A DNA stretch of 64,000 nt from contig NZ_JACVHF010000003.1 in the NCBI RefSeq assembly GCF_014502795.1, forward strand, positions 1 to 64,000, in the 5' to 3' direction. Every line of letters begins with the position of its first letter. Position 1 is the first letter of the stretch. The position numbers and the translations under genes were made by a program. The notes beneath the pieces were generated by a model. It made no database searches, was not told the DNA's origin, and saw only the letters and a list, made by a program, of their open reading frames with translations. Of this stretch, positions 53,039 through 62,106 are shown in pieces. This stretch comes from Heliobacterium chlorum (GTDB taxonomy: Bacteria; Bacillota; Desulfitobacteriia; Heliobacteriales; Heliobacteriaceae).

Positions 53039-53704
53039 TCAGGACTGCCGGACCAGTTGCACCGCATCATTGTTATTCAGTTCGGCCGCATTAGCTTCAT
53101 CTACATCGAGGTGCATCTCCAAGCGAAACTTGGGATGGACGCGAATCAGTACGTTCTTGAAAACGATTCCGCGTGTGCCCGTCGTCTCGATCGAAACTCG
53201 ATCCTGATCTTTCAGGCCAAAAAAGGCGGCGTCATCGGGGTGCATATGGATATGACGTGCAGCCATGATGACACCTTCCGTAAGGGTAATCGACCCGCAG
53301 GGACCCACAATAGTGATCCCTGCAGAGCCTTCGATCTGTCCAGAATCTCGGACAGGTGCTTTGATTCCCAAGCCAAAAGCGTCTGTTCGAGATATTTCAA
53401 CCTGAGTCGTTTTACGCAAAGGTCCGAGCACACGAACACCACGGATAACGCCTTTCGGGCCGACCAAGGTAACCGTCTCTTCGGCGGCGAATTCCCCTTC
53501 TTGAGCCAGGTCTTTCAACTTTTTCAGCTGGTGTCCAGCTCCAAAGAGGATTTCCACATGCTCATTGGAAAGGTGGATGTGGCGGTTAGAAATGCCTACC
53601 CGAATCGTTCGGGAAGCCGATTCCAATTCAGGCAGCCTGTCTTTTAGTGCGATCAGTACTTGGGCGACAACTTGTTCGATCAACTTGGGTTCCAAGGAAT
53701 TCAC
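53039..53704 (-). CDS. pduL: phosphate propanoyltransferase PduL
   Basis: The 221-residue enzyme makes propionyl-phosphate from propionyl-CoA inside the compartment. Zinc-ligand histidines lie in ISNRHIHLS and MAARHIHMHPDDA, with FRLEMHLDVDEAN near the end. The N-terminal helix (LIEQVVAQVLIALKDRL) matches the PduL encapsulation peptide. The listed GTG start (53704) has no clear ribosome site; TTG three codons later, behind GGGTGA, may be the real one. Confidence 0.94.
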   Translation of the reverse strand: MNSLEPKLIEQVVAQVLIALKDRLPELESASRTIRVGISNRHIHLSNEHVEILFGAGHQLKKLKDLAQEGEFAAEETVTLVGPKGVIRGVRVLGPLRKTTQVEISRTDAFGLGIKAPVRDSGQIEGSAGITIVGPCGSITLTEGVIMAARHIHMHPDDAAFFGLKDQDRVSIETTGTRGIVFKNVLIRVHPKFRLEMHLDVDEANAAELNNNDAVQLVRQS

Positions 53705-53723
53705 CCACTTTACCTAAGACGCC

Positions 53724-54005
53724 TTAGCCCTCCAGCTTCGGCAGAATTTTTTCCACGTCCATATGGGGACGGGGAATGACATGAACCGAAATCAGTTCAC
53801 CGACTTTTTGAGCGGCTGCAGCGCCAGAGTCAGTAGCCGCTTTCACAGCGCCCACATCGCCGCGGACAAGAACGGTCACCAAACCGGAACCAATCTTTTC
53901 ATAACCGATCAAATTTACGTTGGCCGCTTTCACCATGGCATCGGCAGCTTCGATAGCGCCGACGAGGCCTTTGCATTCGACCATTCCTAATGCTTCTCCT
54001 CGCAT
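53724..54005 (-). CDS. pduJ: microcompartment shell hexamer protein PduJ/PduA
   Basis: A 93-residue single BMC domain ([26 protein letters not shown], then [23 protein letters not shown]). It is about 85 % identical by eye to the protein encoded at 60745-61020, so the locus has two near-identical hexamer proteins, as PduA and PduJ in Salmonella. The position after pduK and before pduL supports PduJ. ATG start with AAGGAGG upstream. Confidence 0.93.
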   Translation of the reverse strand: MRGEALGMVECKGLVGAIEAADAMVKAANVNLIGYEKIGSGLVTVLVRGDVGAVKAATDSGAAAAQKVGELISVHVIPRPHMDVEKILPKLEG

Positions 54006-54018
54006 CGTTCATACCTCC

Positions 54019-54678
54019 TTAGAGTTTTCGGTGATGAATACATTGGGAACGAGGTTCCCCTTTTTTTCGAGGACATTTGGGATCGCCGCAGAGATTGCAC
54101 GTTTCTTCTCGGAGCGTCTCTACGTCTTGAATTATCTCTGAAAAAGTTGTAGTCGTCGTCTCCAGGGGACTTTCTAGTTCGGTCGGGTTGTCCGGTACGT
54201 CAATGGAGGATTCATCGACGATCGGCTCGTCGAAAGAAGAAATCTCCAAAAGTGGTTTTTCCATAACTTCCGCTACAACAGCAGTTTCAGTGAGAACCGG
54301 TTCCTCTGCAGCTTTTTCATCCGGGTCCGGTTCTGAGGAAGCCTCTTCCCGATTTCCCGTAGGATCTTTCACGGTTTTCGACGTCACTCTACCGGAGGTC
54401 TCCCGGGAGAAAATCATTCCTGACAGTTCCTGATGAGGACGGGCGATGACATGGGTAGAAACGACCTTATTGACTGAACGGGCTGCCACTTCACCGGCAG
54501 CAACAGCAGCCTTGATAGCACCTACATCGCCGGTCATCTTGACGACGATCATGGCACCACCTTTAGCCATCTCATAGCCAACGAGTTGGATGTTAGCCGC
54601 TTTTACTGCAGCGTCAGCTGCTTCTAAAGCCGCCGCTAAGCCAACCACTTCAATCAACCCCAAGGCATTCTGGACCAT
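54019..54678 (-). CDS. pduK: microcompartment shell protein PduK with C-terminal metal-binding tail
   Basis: The 219-residue product has an N-terminal BMC domain (about 1-90, NALGLIEVVGLAAALEAADAAVKAAN), an acidic Ser/Thr/Glu-rich linker (about 95-185), and a tail with CNLCGDPKCPRKKGE and QCIHHRKL. Four cysteines plus two histidines could hold an iron-sulfur cluster or zinc; PduK of enterics has a comparable tail. ATG start; overlaps pduH by 25 bases. Confidence 0.9.
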   Translation of the reverse strand: MVQNALGLIEVVGLAAALEAADAAVKAANIQLVGYEMAKGGAMIVVKMTGDVGAIKAAVAAGEVAARSVNKVVSTHVIARPHQELSGMIFSRETSGRVTSKTVKDPTGNREEASSEPDPDEKAAEEPVLTETAVVAEVMEKPLLEISSFDEPIVDESSIDVPDNPTELESPLETTTTTFSEIIQDVETLREETCNLCGDPKCPRKKGEPRSQCIHHRKL

Positions 54679-55178
54679 ACATTCACCCCCTCATCAGCAG
54701 GACGTACCGGTTGTGACGATTGTTCTACAAGAACTCTTTTGACGATTTCTGCAATCGTTGCTTTGAGCACATCCAAATTCATATCATCGCCGTTGTTTTG
54801 AAAAGGCTGCTCTTCTTTGTCCTTGAAGGGGGTACCCTTCACCAATCGCGCCGCATTGTAGCCAAAACGGCGCCATTCAGCCCGTTCACCGGGCCCCTCT
54901 AAGATAAAGAGGGGCCGTTCTTCGGGCAAACGTGTATGGTGTATGCAGATAGATCCATCTTTTCCGACGCCGATACCTACTCCTAGGTGGGACGCACCTG
55001 CCGCTTGATAACCCAAGCGTTGGCTATCGGGTTCCGATTGGGAATGAATCACTGCCGGGATTCCTTCCTCTTCGAGGCCTGCTTGCAACTCCCGCAGCTT
55101 GCTCGCACAAGTTTCATGGGGATAGTAGTAGACCATCACGGTCGGTTTGACAGGCATCCGATCCAGCATGGCGATCAC
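54654..55178 (-). CDS. pduH: diol dehydratase reactivase small subunit PduH with extra C-terminal encapsulation-like helix
   Basis: The 174-residue product has the PduH/DdrB fold in its first 115 residues (TVMVYYYPHETCASKL, GVGIGVGKDGSICIHHTRLPEERPLF, RRFGYNAARLVKG). Usual PduH proteins end near there (about 115-125 residues). Here about 55 residues follow, including DVLKATIAEIVKRVLVEQSS, which looks like the encapsulation helices of PduD, PduE and PduP. It exchanges with the large subunit PduG to release damaged B12 from the dehydratase. GTG start; overlaps pduG by four bases. Confidence 0.9.
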   Translation of the reverse strand: MIAMLDRMPVKPTVMVYYYPHETCASKLRELQAGLEEEGIPAVIHSQSEPDSQRLGYQAAGASHLGVGIGVGKDGSICIHHTRLPEERPLFILEGPGERAEWRRFGYNAARLVKGTPFKDKEEQPFQNNGDDMNLDVLKATIAEIVKRVLVEQSSQPVRPADEGVNVWSRMPWG

Positions 55179-56998
55179 GCTCCTCCGCCGGAATAGGATA
55201 AAACCAAACCGGTTGCTACAGCGTTTCGAGGTCCTTCTGTCCCGCGAATATTACCACGACCGCATACGATGCCATACTCGGCCAATGCATCAGCGACCAT
55301 ATCAGCCACTTCAAAATCAAGGGCCGAACCGCCGACCATGACGACGAATTCGATATGCCGTACGTTTCCTGTCGGAGCGACTCGAGCGAGTGCCCGCAAG
55401 GCGTTAGTGACAAATACTTTTTTCTTTGCCTCTCGACGAACATGGCGAATCTTTTCTAAGGAATGTTCCGACGGAATGGGTACCATGCCGCTTTCTTTGA
55501 GTATCACGACCCGGGCAAAGACCTGGGGCGGTAAATGCTCTTCATAAAAGCGGACCGTTCCATCTTCAAGGCGAACATGGTAGAGACTTTCCACTTTGGC
55601 CAGCGGGAACTTCTTGATGTCTTCAGCCAAATCCAAATCATTGAGCCCTAGTTCCGAGTTGATGAGCATTGTTACCATGTCACCAGCACCGGCAAGGTGA
55701 ATGGAGTGAACTTTTTCATCGCGAGTTACGATGGCTGCGTCAGTGGAGCCTCCGCCCATATCGAGGATGGCCAGCGGCTTATCCGTTCCCGGTGTCGTCA
55801 GCGCTCCAAGGACAGCCATGTTGGCTTCCACACCGGCGATGACGACAGGGATACCTAGCTGAGATGTCAGTTGGTCAGCGATCTGCTGCATCGGCAGGCG
55901 GCTTGTCTTAACCATGGCCGCCAAAGCGACAGCATTCTCTAGGGCGAACTCGCCGGCCAAACCACCGCGGACTTGCTGGGGAATAAAGGTGTCTACACTG
56001 AGCAGATCTTGAATGTTCATCCGCTCAAGAGACTGACCGGTCAAGTCGCTCATGACTTGTCGAACCCGTTCGATCATTCCGCCAGCGTTAGTACCGGGCT
56101 CGCCTTTGACATCGACGACGGGCTGCACCCGCTCTACCGCTTGCATGATCTTCGATGAACCAGATTCTACGTCTACCTCTTCCCGGTTTCGCTGCCCAAA
56201 GATCGTGAGAACGCCAGCCGGAATCGTGCGGGCCTTCACATCGCCTTGGGGCGTTCTCACGACAACGGCTGAACGGTTCCCGATCAATGCCCGGGCGATG
56301 GGCACGACCATTTTCGTCTCTTCCGGCGTCAGATTAAACACGGTAGCGATTCCGTAAGGGTTGGACAAGGTCTGAATCGTTCTCCCAGGTTCAGTCACTT
56401 CTACAGCAGCCAGCATGCCAATCGGCACTTTTTCGATAAAAGTCACTTCATCGACGATGGGGATCCTTTTATCGAGACGATTGGCGATCAATACGGCATC
56501 GTCCTGACAGGCAATAGCGCCTACCACGTCGACACCCCGGTCAAAAGCCCAGTTGATGGCTTGAGAGGCATCTTCAAAGTCAATTCGGGCCGGGATGACG
56601 ACGATGACTTTATCACCGGATTGCATCCGATCCAATTCGGCGAAAGTGACTGTTTTGCCGACGCCTAGGCCGATGCCGCCCGGTGTACCTGGGTTGTGAC
56701 CGATCATGGTCGATTCAGTGATGATCGTCTCTGTGATCGTCTCCATGGCCAAGTCGCCGATAACCGGTGTGGCTTCATTGAAACGAATCTGAATGAGTTC
56801 GTTCATGTCGACGCCGGCACGCCGTAAGGCGTCATCTAGTGCCGTCCGGATTCCAGGCAGGTTCGCTGTCGTCCCTTTAATCCCTGTGGTTTTGACAATG
56901 CTGCTGCTCAGATATTCTTTTTCTCCTCGGGCATTTACCCGAGCGAGGCAAACTTCAGTCGTGGAATTACCGATGTCTACTCCCGCCACAATGGCCAT
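55175..56998 (-). CDS. pduG: diol dehydratase reactivase large subunit PduG
   Basis: The 607-residue chaperone-like ATPase has an actin/Hsp70-type fold: VAGVDIGNSTTEVCLA (phosphate 1), the insert with GVGKTVTFAELDR, LDMGGGSTDAAIV (phosphate 2) and MVGGSALDFEVADMVADAL. With PduH it swaps damaged cobalamin out of the diol dehydratase using ATP. ATG start with GGAAGTGAG upstream; overlaps pduH by four bases. Confidence 0.96.
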   Translation of the reverse strand: MAIVAGVDIGNSTTEVCLARVNARGEKEYLSSSIVKTTGIKGTTANLPGIRTALDDALRRAGVDMNELIQIRFNEATPVIGDLAMETITETIITESTMIGHNPGTPGGIGLGVGKTVTFAELDRMQSGDKVIVVIPARIDFEDASQAINWAFDRGVDVVGAIACQDDAVLIANRLDKRIPIVDEVTFIEKVPIGMLAAVEVTEPGRTIQTLSNPYGIATVFNLTPEETKMVVPIARALIGNRSAVVVRTPQGDVKARTIPAGVLTIFGQRNREEVDVESGSSKIMQAVERVQPVVDVKGEPGTNAGGMIERVRQVMSDLTGQSLERMNIQDLLSVDTFIPQQVRGGLAGEFALENAVALAAMVKTSRLPMQQIADQLTSQLGIPVVIAGVEANMAVLGALTTPGTDKPLAILDMGGGSTDAAIVTRDEKVHSIHLAGAGDMVTMLINSELGLNDLDLAEDIKKFPLAKVESLYHVRLEDGTVRFYEEHLPPQVFARVVILKESGMVPIPSEHSLEKIRHVRREAKKKVFVTNALRALARVAPTGNVRHIEFVVMVGGSALDFEVADMVADALAEYGIVCGRGNIRGTEGPRNAVATGLVLSYSGGGA

Positions 56999-57012
56999 GA
57001 AAGCTCACTTCC

Positions 57013-57531
57013 CTATTCTGCTTTCAGTCGGCCCCGGCGTTCATACACTCCCGCAGCTTCACGAACAAAAGCAGCGTTGATTTTGGCTCCGTATTTGCTT
57101 TCCATCTCTTCGGCGATATCGAGCAGTTCCTGCTTGGAGGAACGATAAGGCCGTAAGGCATTATAGATCTCGAGGATGCGCTGGTCGGGAATCGCTGTCA
57201 GTTCAGCGGCCCGGCGCAGGTTGTTGCCAAATTGGACACGGCCAACGCCATCAGCGATCTCTGCTTGCATCCGCAACGTTTCGGGAGTGATGCGAACGTC
57301 TTCAGCTTTTACATCACCATTCAGAACTTTATCCAAGGTGATGTCGCTCAGTTTTTTGCCAGTAGGCGATTTCAGCAATTCAGGACGCTTGCTGGCCAAG
57401 GGGTAGTCTTTTTTCGGATCGAGCTTGCATTCTTTCGCCGGGACAGGACAAGCAGCAGAAGCGGCGGCCGGAGATTGCATCGATTGCATCACCTGGCGAA
57501 CCAGTTCTTCGATCATTTTTTCTTGAATCAT
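57013..57531 (-). CDS. pduE: diol dehydratase small subunit PduE
   Basis: The 172-residue subunit has an N-terminal helix (EKMIEELVRQVMQSM) and linker for encapsulation and solubility. The core includes YPLASKRPELLKSPTGKKLSDITLDKVLNG and QRILEIYNALRPYRSSKQEL. ATG at 57531 is chosen since GGAGG lies eight bases upstream. It is the third subunit of the B12-dependent propanediol (or glycerol) dehydratase. Confidence 0.95.
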   Translation of the reverse strand: MIQEKMIEELVRQVMQSMQSPAAASAACPVPAKECKLDPKKDYPLASKRPELLKSPTGKKLSDITLDKVLNGDVKAEDVRITPETLRMQAEIADGVGRVQFGNNLRRAAELTAIPDQRILEIYNALRPYRSSKQELLDIAEEMESKYGAKINAAFVREAAGVYERRGRLKAE

Positions 57532-57546
57532 TCCCGTCACCTCCTT

Positions 57547-58191
57547 TTAGAACTGCACTTCGAGTTCGACCGGCTTGGAGCCGGGAACGACGTGCTCGGT
57601 TTCTTTTATATGCAACACGGCTGCTTTGGCTTGGAACTTAGGACGAGCCATCTGATCGTTTTTCGTGGGAACAGGAGTCGGCGATTCGCCTTTGGCATAC
57701 CGAGCGGCGTTACGTCCGATAGCGCGGTATGTTTCCAGTTCCAGCAGTGGCGATTGAGGGAACAGTTCCAGGTTGCTTAAAGGTGGCAAATCTTTTTGGT
57801 GGATGACTGTGGTGCCCCGGGACTGGATACCGATGGCGATGCCGGAACCGCTCAGCTTGGTAGCGTCATGAGCGACGAAGGCTACGTCGGAACTACGGGT
57901 TACACGAATCACCCGTGCCCGGATTCCTTCTTCTTCAATGCCAGCGATCAATTCCCGAAGTACATCACTGTGGGGGATATTGACGATGGTCTTATTTTGA
58001 TATTTGGCAAAAGCCGGTGCCAGGGAGATGATGACCTCATCACTCTTGGTACCCGGACGGGCTTCACCTTTTTCGACAATTGTCATGGGACGGCCGCTGA
58101 CGGCTTTTTTAGCCGGAGCCGCTTCAGGCATTTCCATACCTTGAAGAACTTGCATGACGATTTCTTTCAAAATTTGCTCGTTCAATTGCAT
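57547..58191 (-). CDS. pduD: diol dehydratase medium subunit PduD
   Basis: The 214-residue subunit begins with an encapsulation helix ([17 protein letters not shown]), followed by a linker. The B12-binding core contains [62 protein letters not shown] and [15 protein letters not shown]. It binds the cofactor together with PduC. ATG start with AGGTGGAA upstream. Confidence 0.95.
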   Translation of the reverse strand: MQLNEQILKEIVMQVLQGMEMPEAAPAKKAVSGRPMTIVEKGEARPGTKSDEVIISLAPAFAKYQNKTIVNIPHSDVLRELIAGIEEEGIRARVIRVTRSSDVAFVAHDATKLSGSGIAIGIQSRGTTVIHQKDLPPLSNLELFPQSPLLELETYRAIGRNAARYAKGESPTPVPTKNDQMARPKFQAKAAVLHIKETEHVVPGSKPVELEVQF

Positions 58192-58214
58192 TTGCGTTCC
58201 ACCTCTTTTCTAAA

Positions 58215-59885
58215 TCAAACGTCAAAGTCGGACGGTTTGATGGCCCTGCTGATGTTCGATATTTCATTCCAGCGCTCTTTGCTCAGACGATAGCCCGTTC
58301 CAGGTCCGGCATAGTCGTTGCAGTTGTTGACGGCGCTGACTACGTTGAAGTCTTTGTCCAGGATGGCGGAGGTGTGCAGGTAGTCACCGGAGATACGCTG
58401 TTTCAGCATGTTCAGGACGTTTTCAGCGATATCGACAAAGCCGTTTTTCGCCAACGCCTTCACGATATCAATACCAGTGATGCCCCGCTGCATCATCTCT
58501 TCGGCAGCTTTCAAGTCCTCTACGACGTTACGAGGAGGCATGTCTTTGCTGCCGTGAGCATAAGTGGCTGCTTCCACTTCTTCGTCGGTGATGGCCGGGA
58601 AGCCCAGTTCACGGAAGACCGCTTGCAGAGCCCGGGCAGCTTTGTTACGAACAGCGACGACTTCTTCTTCAGAGACAGGACGGAGACCGCCGTCGATCAT
58701 CAGGTCGCGCTGGATGATGTTAAAGTCATCGAAATCTTCGGCATCGACGTTCGAGCCGGCAAACATGTTGTCATAGTTGGGGGTGGCGCTGTAACCGGAG
58801 GTGATGAAGTCGGTACCCGGCAGCATTTGCATCAGCAAGCGGGCAGTCCGGCGCATGTCGGAGTGGGAGAAGGTCTGGTCGTTACCGGAGGCAACTTCCA
58901 GGTCGAGCATGGTGGTGCAAAGGTTTTCAGCGAGAACAGCACGAATGCCGCCAGGTACAGCGCCGGGGACGCCAATACAGCTGATGGAACCGTTTTGCAG
59001 ACCTTGCACGCCGGCACCTTTGGTGACCATGATGCAGCGGATTTCTAAGTAAAGCATGGATTTGCCTTCAGCATAACCCATCTGTACTTCCGAACCGGTA
59101 CCGGAGGTAAAGCGCATTTTCAGGCCACGGGAAGCGTAGGCAGAAGCCAGGAAGCCCTTAGACCAGGGGGTGTCATCGCCGTCGACGAAGACGTTTTCCG
59201 TGCCGTAAACAGAGATCGTTTCGGCGTAGGCCGTGATGCCGCGCATACCGAGGAGAAGTTCTGTCGCTTCTTCCAGAGCGCACTGGATTAAGACACCGCC
59301 GCGGCCGACTTGACCGCCCACTTGCAACGACAAGGCGTTAAAAGGAGCGTAACGGACAACACCAACGGTTGTTTCCATTTCGTCGAAACCGCGGAGAGCC
59401 GCTTCCGCAGCATCGGCAGCGATTTGGACAGGGTTGTCTTGCAGGTTTGTGACGTGACACTGGTTCGAAGGGGTTTTACGGGCACGCATTTTCTGGACGG
59501 CCATCATCATTTCGACGACGTTCATCGTGTTGAAAACGGCAACCAGTTTAGCAGGCGTAAGACCACGGGCAACTTTGACGACTTCGTCACGAGAGACATT
59601 GACGTCGACGAGCATTTTGGCGATAGCATAATCATCCATGGCCATGGCTTTTTCGGCGACATTCACATCGATAGCGTAATCGGCGATAAATTGATCGATA
59701 AAATCGAAATCTTCACGTTGTTTGCCGTCTAATTCGACGACTTTTCCGTTGACAACTTTAATGCTGGGCACCGGGTCGTTGGGGCTGTTCATGGCGATGA
59801 GGCCCACTTCCGGCCAATCGACCACAAAGCCGTCCTGGTTGACCGGACGAGCGGCCAGCACTTCGAAGCGCTTAGAGCGTTTCAC
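58215..59885 (-). CDS. pduC: propanediol dehydratase large subunit PduC
   Basis: The 556-residue catalytic subunit converts 1,2-propanediol to propionaldehyde by an adenosyl-radical mechanism. Conserved active-site segments are SNQCHVTN (His), FDEMETTVG (Glu), GAGVQGLQNGSISCIGVPGA, LEVASGNDQTFSHSD (Asp) and FITSGYSATPNYDNMFAGSN. Overall match to Klebsiella diol dehydratase as remembered is very close. The Ser in NGSISC is at the site where diol rather than glycerol dehydratases have Ser, but substrate range often overlaps. GTG start behind AGGGAGGG. Confidence 0.96.
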   Translation of the reverse strand: MKRSKRFEVLAARPVNQDGFVVDWPEVGLIAMNSPNDPVPSIKVVNGKVVELDGKQREDFDFIDQFIADYAIDVNVAEKAMAMDDYAIAKMLVDVNVSRDEVVKVARGLTPAKLVAVFNTMNVVEMMMAVQKMRARKTPSNQCHVTNLQDNPVQIAADAAEAALRGFDEMETTVGVVRYAPFNALSLQVGGQVGRGGVLIQCALEEATELLLGMRGITAYAETISVYGTENVFVDGDDTPWSKGFLASAYASRGLKMRFTSGTGSEVQMGYAEGKSMLYLEIRCIMVTKGAGVQGLQNGSISCIGVPGAVPGGIRAVLAENLCTTMLDLEVASGNDQTFSHSDMRRTARLLMQMLPGTDFITSGYSATPNYDNMFAGSNVDAEDFDDFNIIQRDLMIDGGLRPVSEEEVVAVRNKAARALQAVFRELGFPAITDEEVEAATYAHGSKDMPPRNVVEDLKAAEEMMQRGITGIDIVKALAKNGFVDIAENVLNMLKQRISGDYLHTSAILDKDFNVVSAVNNCNDYAGPGTGYRLSKERWNEISNISRAIKPSDFDV

Positions 59886-59917
59886 TCGCTATCCCTCCCT
59901 GTTGCTTTACTGATGAC

Positions 59918-60718
59918 TTAGATGTAAGACTTGGTTACGGATGGGGCCGGACCAGCCATAGCTTCGAGGAGCTTTTTGCCGAGTTCACGAGCGGCGATGA
60001 CAGACTGGCGAACGGCTCCGGAATCACCGGTAACCATGAGGATGACTTCGTTAGAGTAACTGGTGCCGCCGGCAGGGCTGGCATATCCAACGATATCGAC
60101 ATTGGCTGTTTTGATAGCTGTATCGGCCATGAGGACACCGATGGCGGCAGGAGCACCGACGATCAGGCCGAAAGCTTTGCCCACAGGCGCATTAAAGGCT
60201 TTTTGGATCGCCAGGCTGGCGCGAGCGGTATATTGCAGTTCGAGATGGCCGGCATCGTTGGCATAGACATCGCCAAAGGTGCGATCCAGCTCTTTTAAGG
60301 CGACTTCGACGGCGCGGCGAGCGTCAGAAACTTCTTCGGCACCGAAGATGATCAAGCAGCCGTGTCCGGCTCCGCCTTTTGTATCACGAGCCAATTCAAT
60401 GGCAACGATTTCAGTGTTAGTGGCTTTGACGGCTTCGTCAGCAGCCATGATGTGCGGGCCCGCTCCGGTACGCGCTCCAAGGATACCGATGGAACGGTAC
60501 TTCGGATCAAGCTTCATGTAGGAATGCAGAATCGGGTCAACATTCGCGATAACCAGACCGATCGTGTCACCGATGGCGGTGCCGACAAATTCGGTAATGC
60601 CAGGGTTTTTGCATTCCACTTTCGGGGCTTCCGCTTTGGGCGCTTCTACAGCAGCGGAATCCATGCGCTTTTTGATTTCTTCCATAACTTTGTCCATTAA
60701 CTGCTCATGCACGACCAA
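59918..60718 (-). CDS. pduB: microcompartment shell trimer protein PduB
   Basis: The 266-residue product has two BMC domains in tandem (about 45-150 and 155-255) preceded by an N-terminal extension with a short amphipathic helix (EQLMDKVMEEIKKRM). In enterics this extension of full-length PduB ties the shell to the cargo core. TTG at 60718 follows GGAGG by four bases; GTG six bases on is possible too. No evident second internal start for a PduB' form was identified. Confidence 0.93.
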   Translation of the reverse strand: MVVHEQLMDKVMEEIKKRMDSAAVEAPKAEAPKVECKNPGITEFVGTAIGDTIGLVIANVDPILHSYMKLDPKYRSIGILGARTGAGPHIMAADEAVKATNTEIVAIELARDTKGGAGHGCLIIFGAEEVSDARRAVEVALKELDRTFGDVYANDAGHLELQYTARASLAIQKAFNAPVGKAFGLIVGAPAAIGVLMADTAIKTANVDIVGYASPAGGTSYSNEVILMVTGDSGAVRQSVIAARELGKKLLEAMAGPAPSVTKSYI

Positions 60719-60744
60719 GACACCTCCGTACTTTTTTTATCTTT

Positions 60745-61020
60745 TTATTTAATCTTAGGGAGCATTTTTTCTACATCCACATGGGGACGTGGGATAACGT
60801 GGATAGAGACGACTTCGCCCACTTTACGGGCAGCTGCTGCGCCGGCGTCGGTAGCCGCTTTAATCGCGCCTACATCGCCCCGGACGAGCACGGTGACGAG
60901 ACCGGAACCGATTTTTTCGTATCCAACCAACTCAACGTTTGCTGCTTTGACCATCGCATCGGCTGCTTCTATGGCGCCGACGAGGCCTTTGGTTTCGACC
61001 ATTCCTAAAGCTTCACTCAT
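60745..61020 (-). CDS. pduA: microcompartment shell hexamer protein PduA
   Basis: A 91-residue single BMC domain ([26 protein letters not shown], then [23 protein letters not shown], ending [15 protein letters not shown]). It forms flat hexamers whose pores pass propanediol. ATG at 61020 has GGGGGTG upstream; the frame is open further but that part belongs to pduV. It overlaps pduV by eight bases. Confidence 0.95.
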   Translation of the reverse strand: MSEALGMVETKGLVGAIEAADAMVKAANVELVGYEKIGSGLVTVLVRGDVGAIKAATDAGAAAARKVGEVVSIHVIPRPHVDVEKMLPKIK

Positions 61021-61462
61021 GGTTGCACCCCCTTTCAGCGAGGTATGTATGTAATTCCCCCAGTCCCTCCCCAGTCTTCGCAGAGACAAAGAACAGAGTT
61101 TCTTTGATGCCTGCAGCCTGTAGGCGGGCTGTTGCCGTCTGCTGATCAGCCGCCGGGTGGTCTACTTTTGTGACGACACCGATGACGGGACAAGAGAACA
61201 AACCGGCGAAACCCGGGGGAACAGACACGCTTAATTTTGTTGCATCTTGAATGAGAAGAATGACGGCTGCATCCATCGCGGTAACTTGTAGGGCTGAGTA
61301 GAATCGAGGTGATTGGGCGTATTCACCGGGGGTATCGATCATCCCGCTGTCATAGCGGATCATTTGGGTTTTTGCGGCTTTTTCCGTTTCCTTCCCTTTT
61401 AACGCTTGCAAGAGAGTGGTCTTTCCTGCTCCAACGGCGCCGACCATCATGACCTTTTTCAT
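61013..61462 (-). CDS. pduV: PduV/EutP-family GTPase-like protein
   Basis: The 149-residue product has a Ras-like fold with P-loop [14 protein letters not shown], the switch segment DTPGEY and VTKVDHP for base binding. PduV is thought to attach to the outside of the microcompartment, perhaps for its movement or placement. ATG start; nine bases behind pduU. In enterics pduU-V end the operon, here they lead it. Confidence 0.93.
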   Translation of the reverse strand: MKKVMMVGAVGAGKTTLLQALKGKETEKAAKTQMIRYDSGMIDTPGEYAQSPRFYSALQVTAMDAAVILLIQDATKLSVSVPPGFAGLFSCPVIGVVTKVDHPAADQQTATARLQAAGIKETLFFVSAKTGEGLGELHTYLAERGCNHE

Positions 61463-61470
61463 GGTTCACC

Positions 61471-61812
61471 TTAGGAACGGCTTAAGCCGGCGGTGGTAAA
61501 TTGCAGTTGGTTACAGAGCATATTGGTCACCTGTTGCAGCGCCGCCTCTACCGCCGATACGTTTCCGCTGATCACTAGGGATCCGGTGAAACGGTCTAGA
61601 AAGCCAATTTGAACGGCTGCCGTCTTTGTAGCCACATCGGCGGCGATGATGGCTGCTTCACAAGGGGTGATCGTCAAAATGCCGACGGCAGAGCATTGAT
61701 CGAGTCCTAATCGTTCGCAGAGCTCTTTTTTGGGATTGGCAATCAAATGGGCCAAGGTGACTTGTTTACCGGGTACGTATTCTTGAATGACCCGTTGTTT
61801 CTCTTGACTCAA
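61471..61812 (-). CDS. pduU: microcompartment shell protein PduU/EutS (permuted BMC)
   Basis: The 113-residue product begins [21 protein letters not shown] and continues [42 protein letters not shown], the circularly permuted BMC fold of PduU and EutS with its N-terminal beta-barrel lid. TTG start with GTGGTGATCC upstream. First gene of the structural operon, about 180 bases after a terminator that ends the regulator gene. Confidence 0.93.
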   Translation of the reverse strand: MSQEKQRVIQEYVPGKQVTLAHLIANPKKELCERLGLDQCSAVGILTITPCEAAIIAADVATKTAAVQIGFLDRFTGSLVISGNVSAVEAALQQVTNMLCNQLQFTTAGLSRS

Positions 61813-62046
61813 GGATCACCACAACCTTTCCTGGTTTTGTCGAATACCTCAAAACCCATTTGCGCTTGTACTCTCATTATCTTGCATGCCTAATATAATT
61901 GGCTTTCCTTCGTTCTTTTCCTATGAGTAACTTTGCGCTCATCATGGACTATCTTGTTCCTGAAGGAACAAAGATTTTGACAATTAATTACGAACGATGT
62001 GACTTTTCTGCAAATATAGGATTGTTTTGCGCAAGGATAGCAAGAA
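61813..62046 (-). promoter_or_regulatory. control region of the pdu operon
   Basis: The AT-rich stretch upstream of pduU contains a perfect inverted repeat TTGTTCC-TTCA-GGAACAA (61954-61971) without a T run, which could be a binding site for the AraC-type regulator or an RNA hairpin. Several TATATT/TATAAT-like -10 candidates lie nearer the gene, none with a clear -35. No cobalamin riboswitch core is apparent. Confidence 0.4.
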
Positions 62047-62078
62047 ATAAAAAAAAGACTGAAGGTTTCAGTCTTTTG
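62047..62078 (-). terminator. terminator after the response regulator gene
   Basis: AAAAGACTGAA (62052-62062) pairs with TTCAGTCTTTT (62066-62076) around three bases. On the minus strand a T-rich tract follows. It separates the regulator transcript from the pdu structural operon. Confidence 0.85.
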
Positions 62079-62106
62079 AAGCATTGTCCCCGTTTTTCTG
62101 TTTTGC

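Noticed and set aside
61813-62046. Cobalamin riboswitch before the B12-dependent pdu operon
   Set aside because: The B12-box core could not be found, and the region is too short for a full element.
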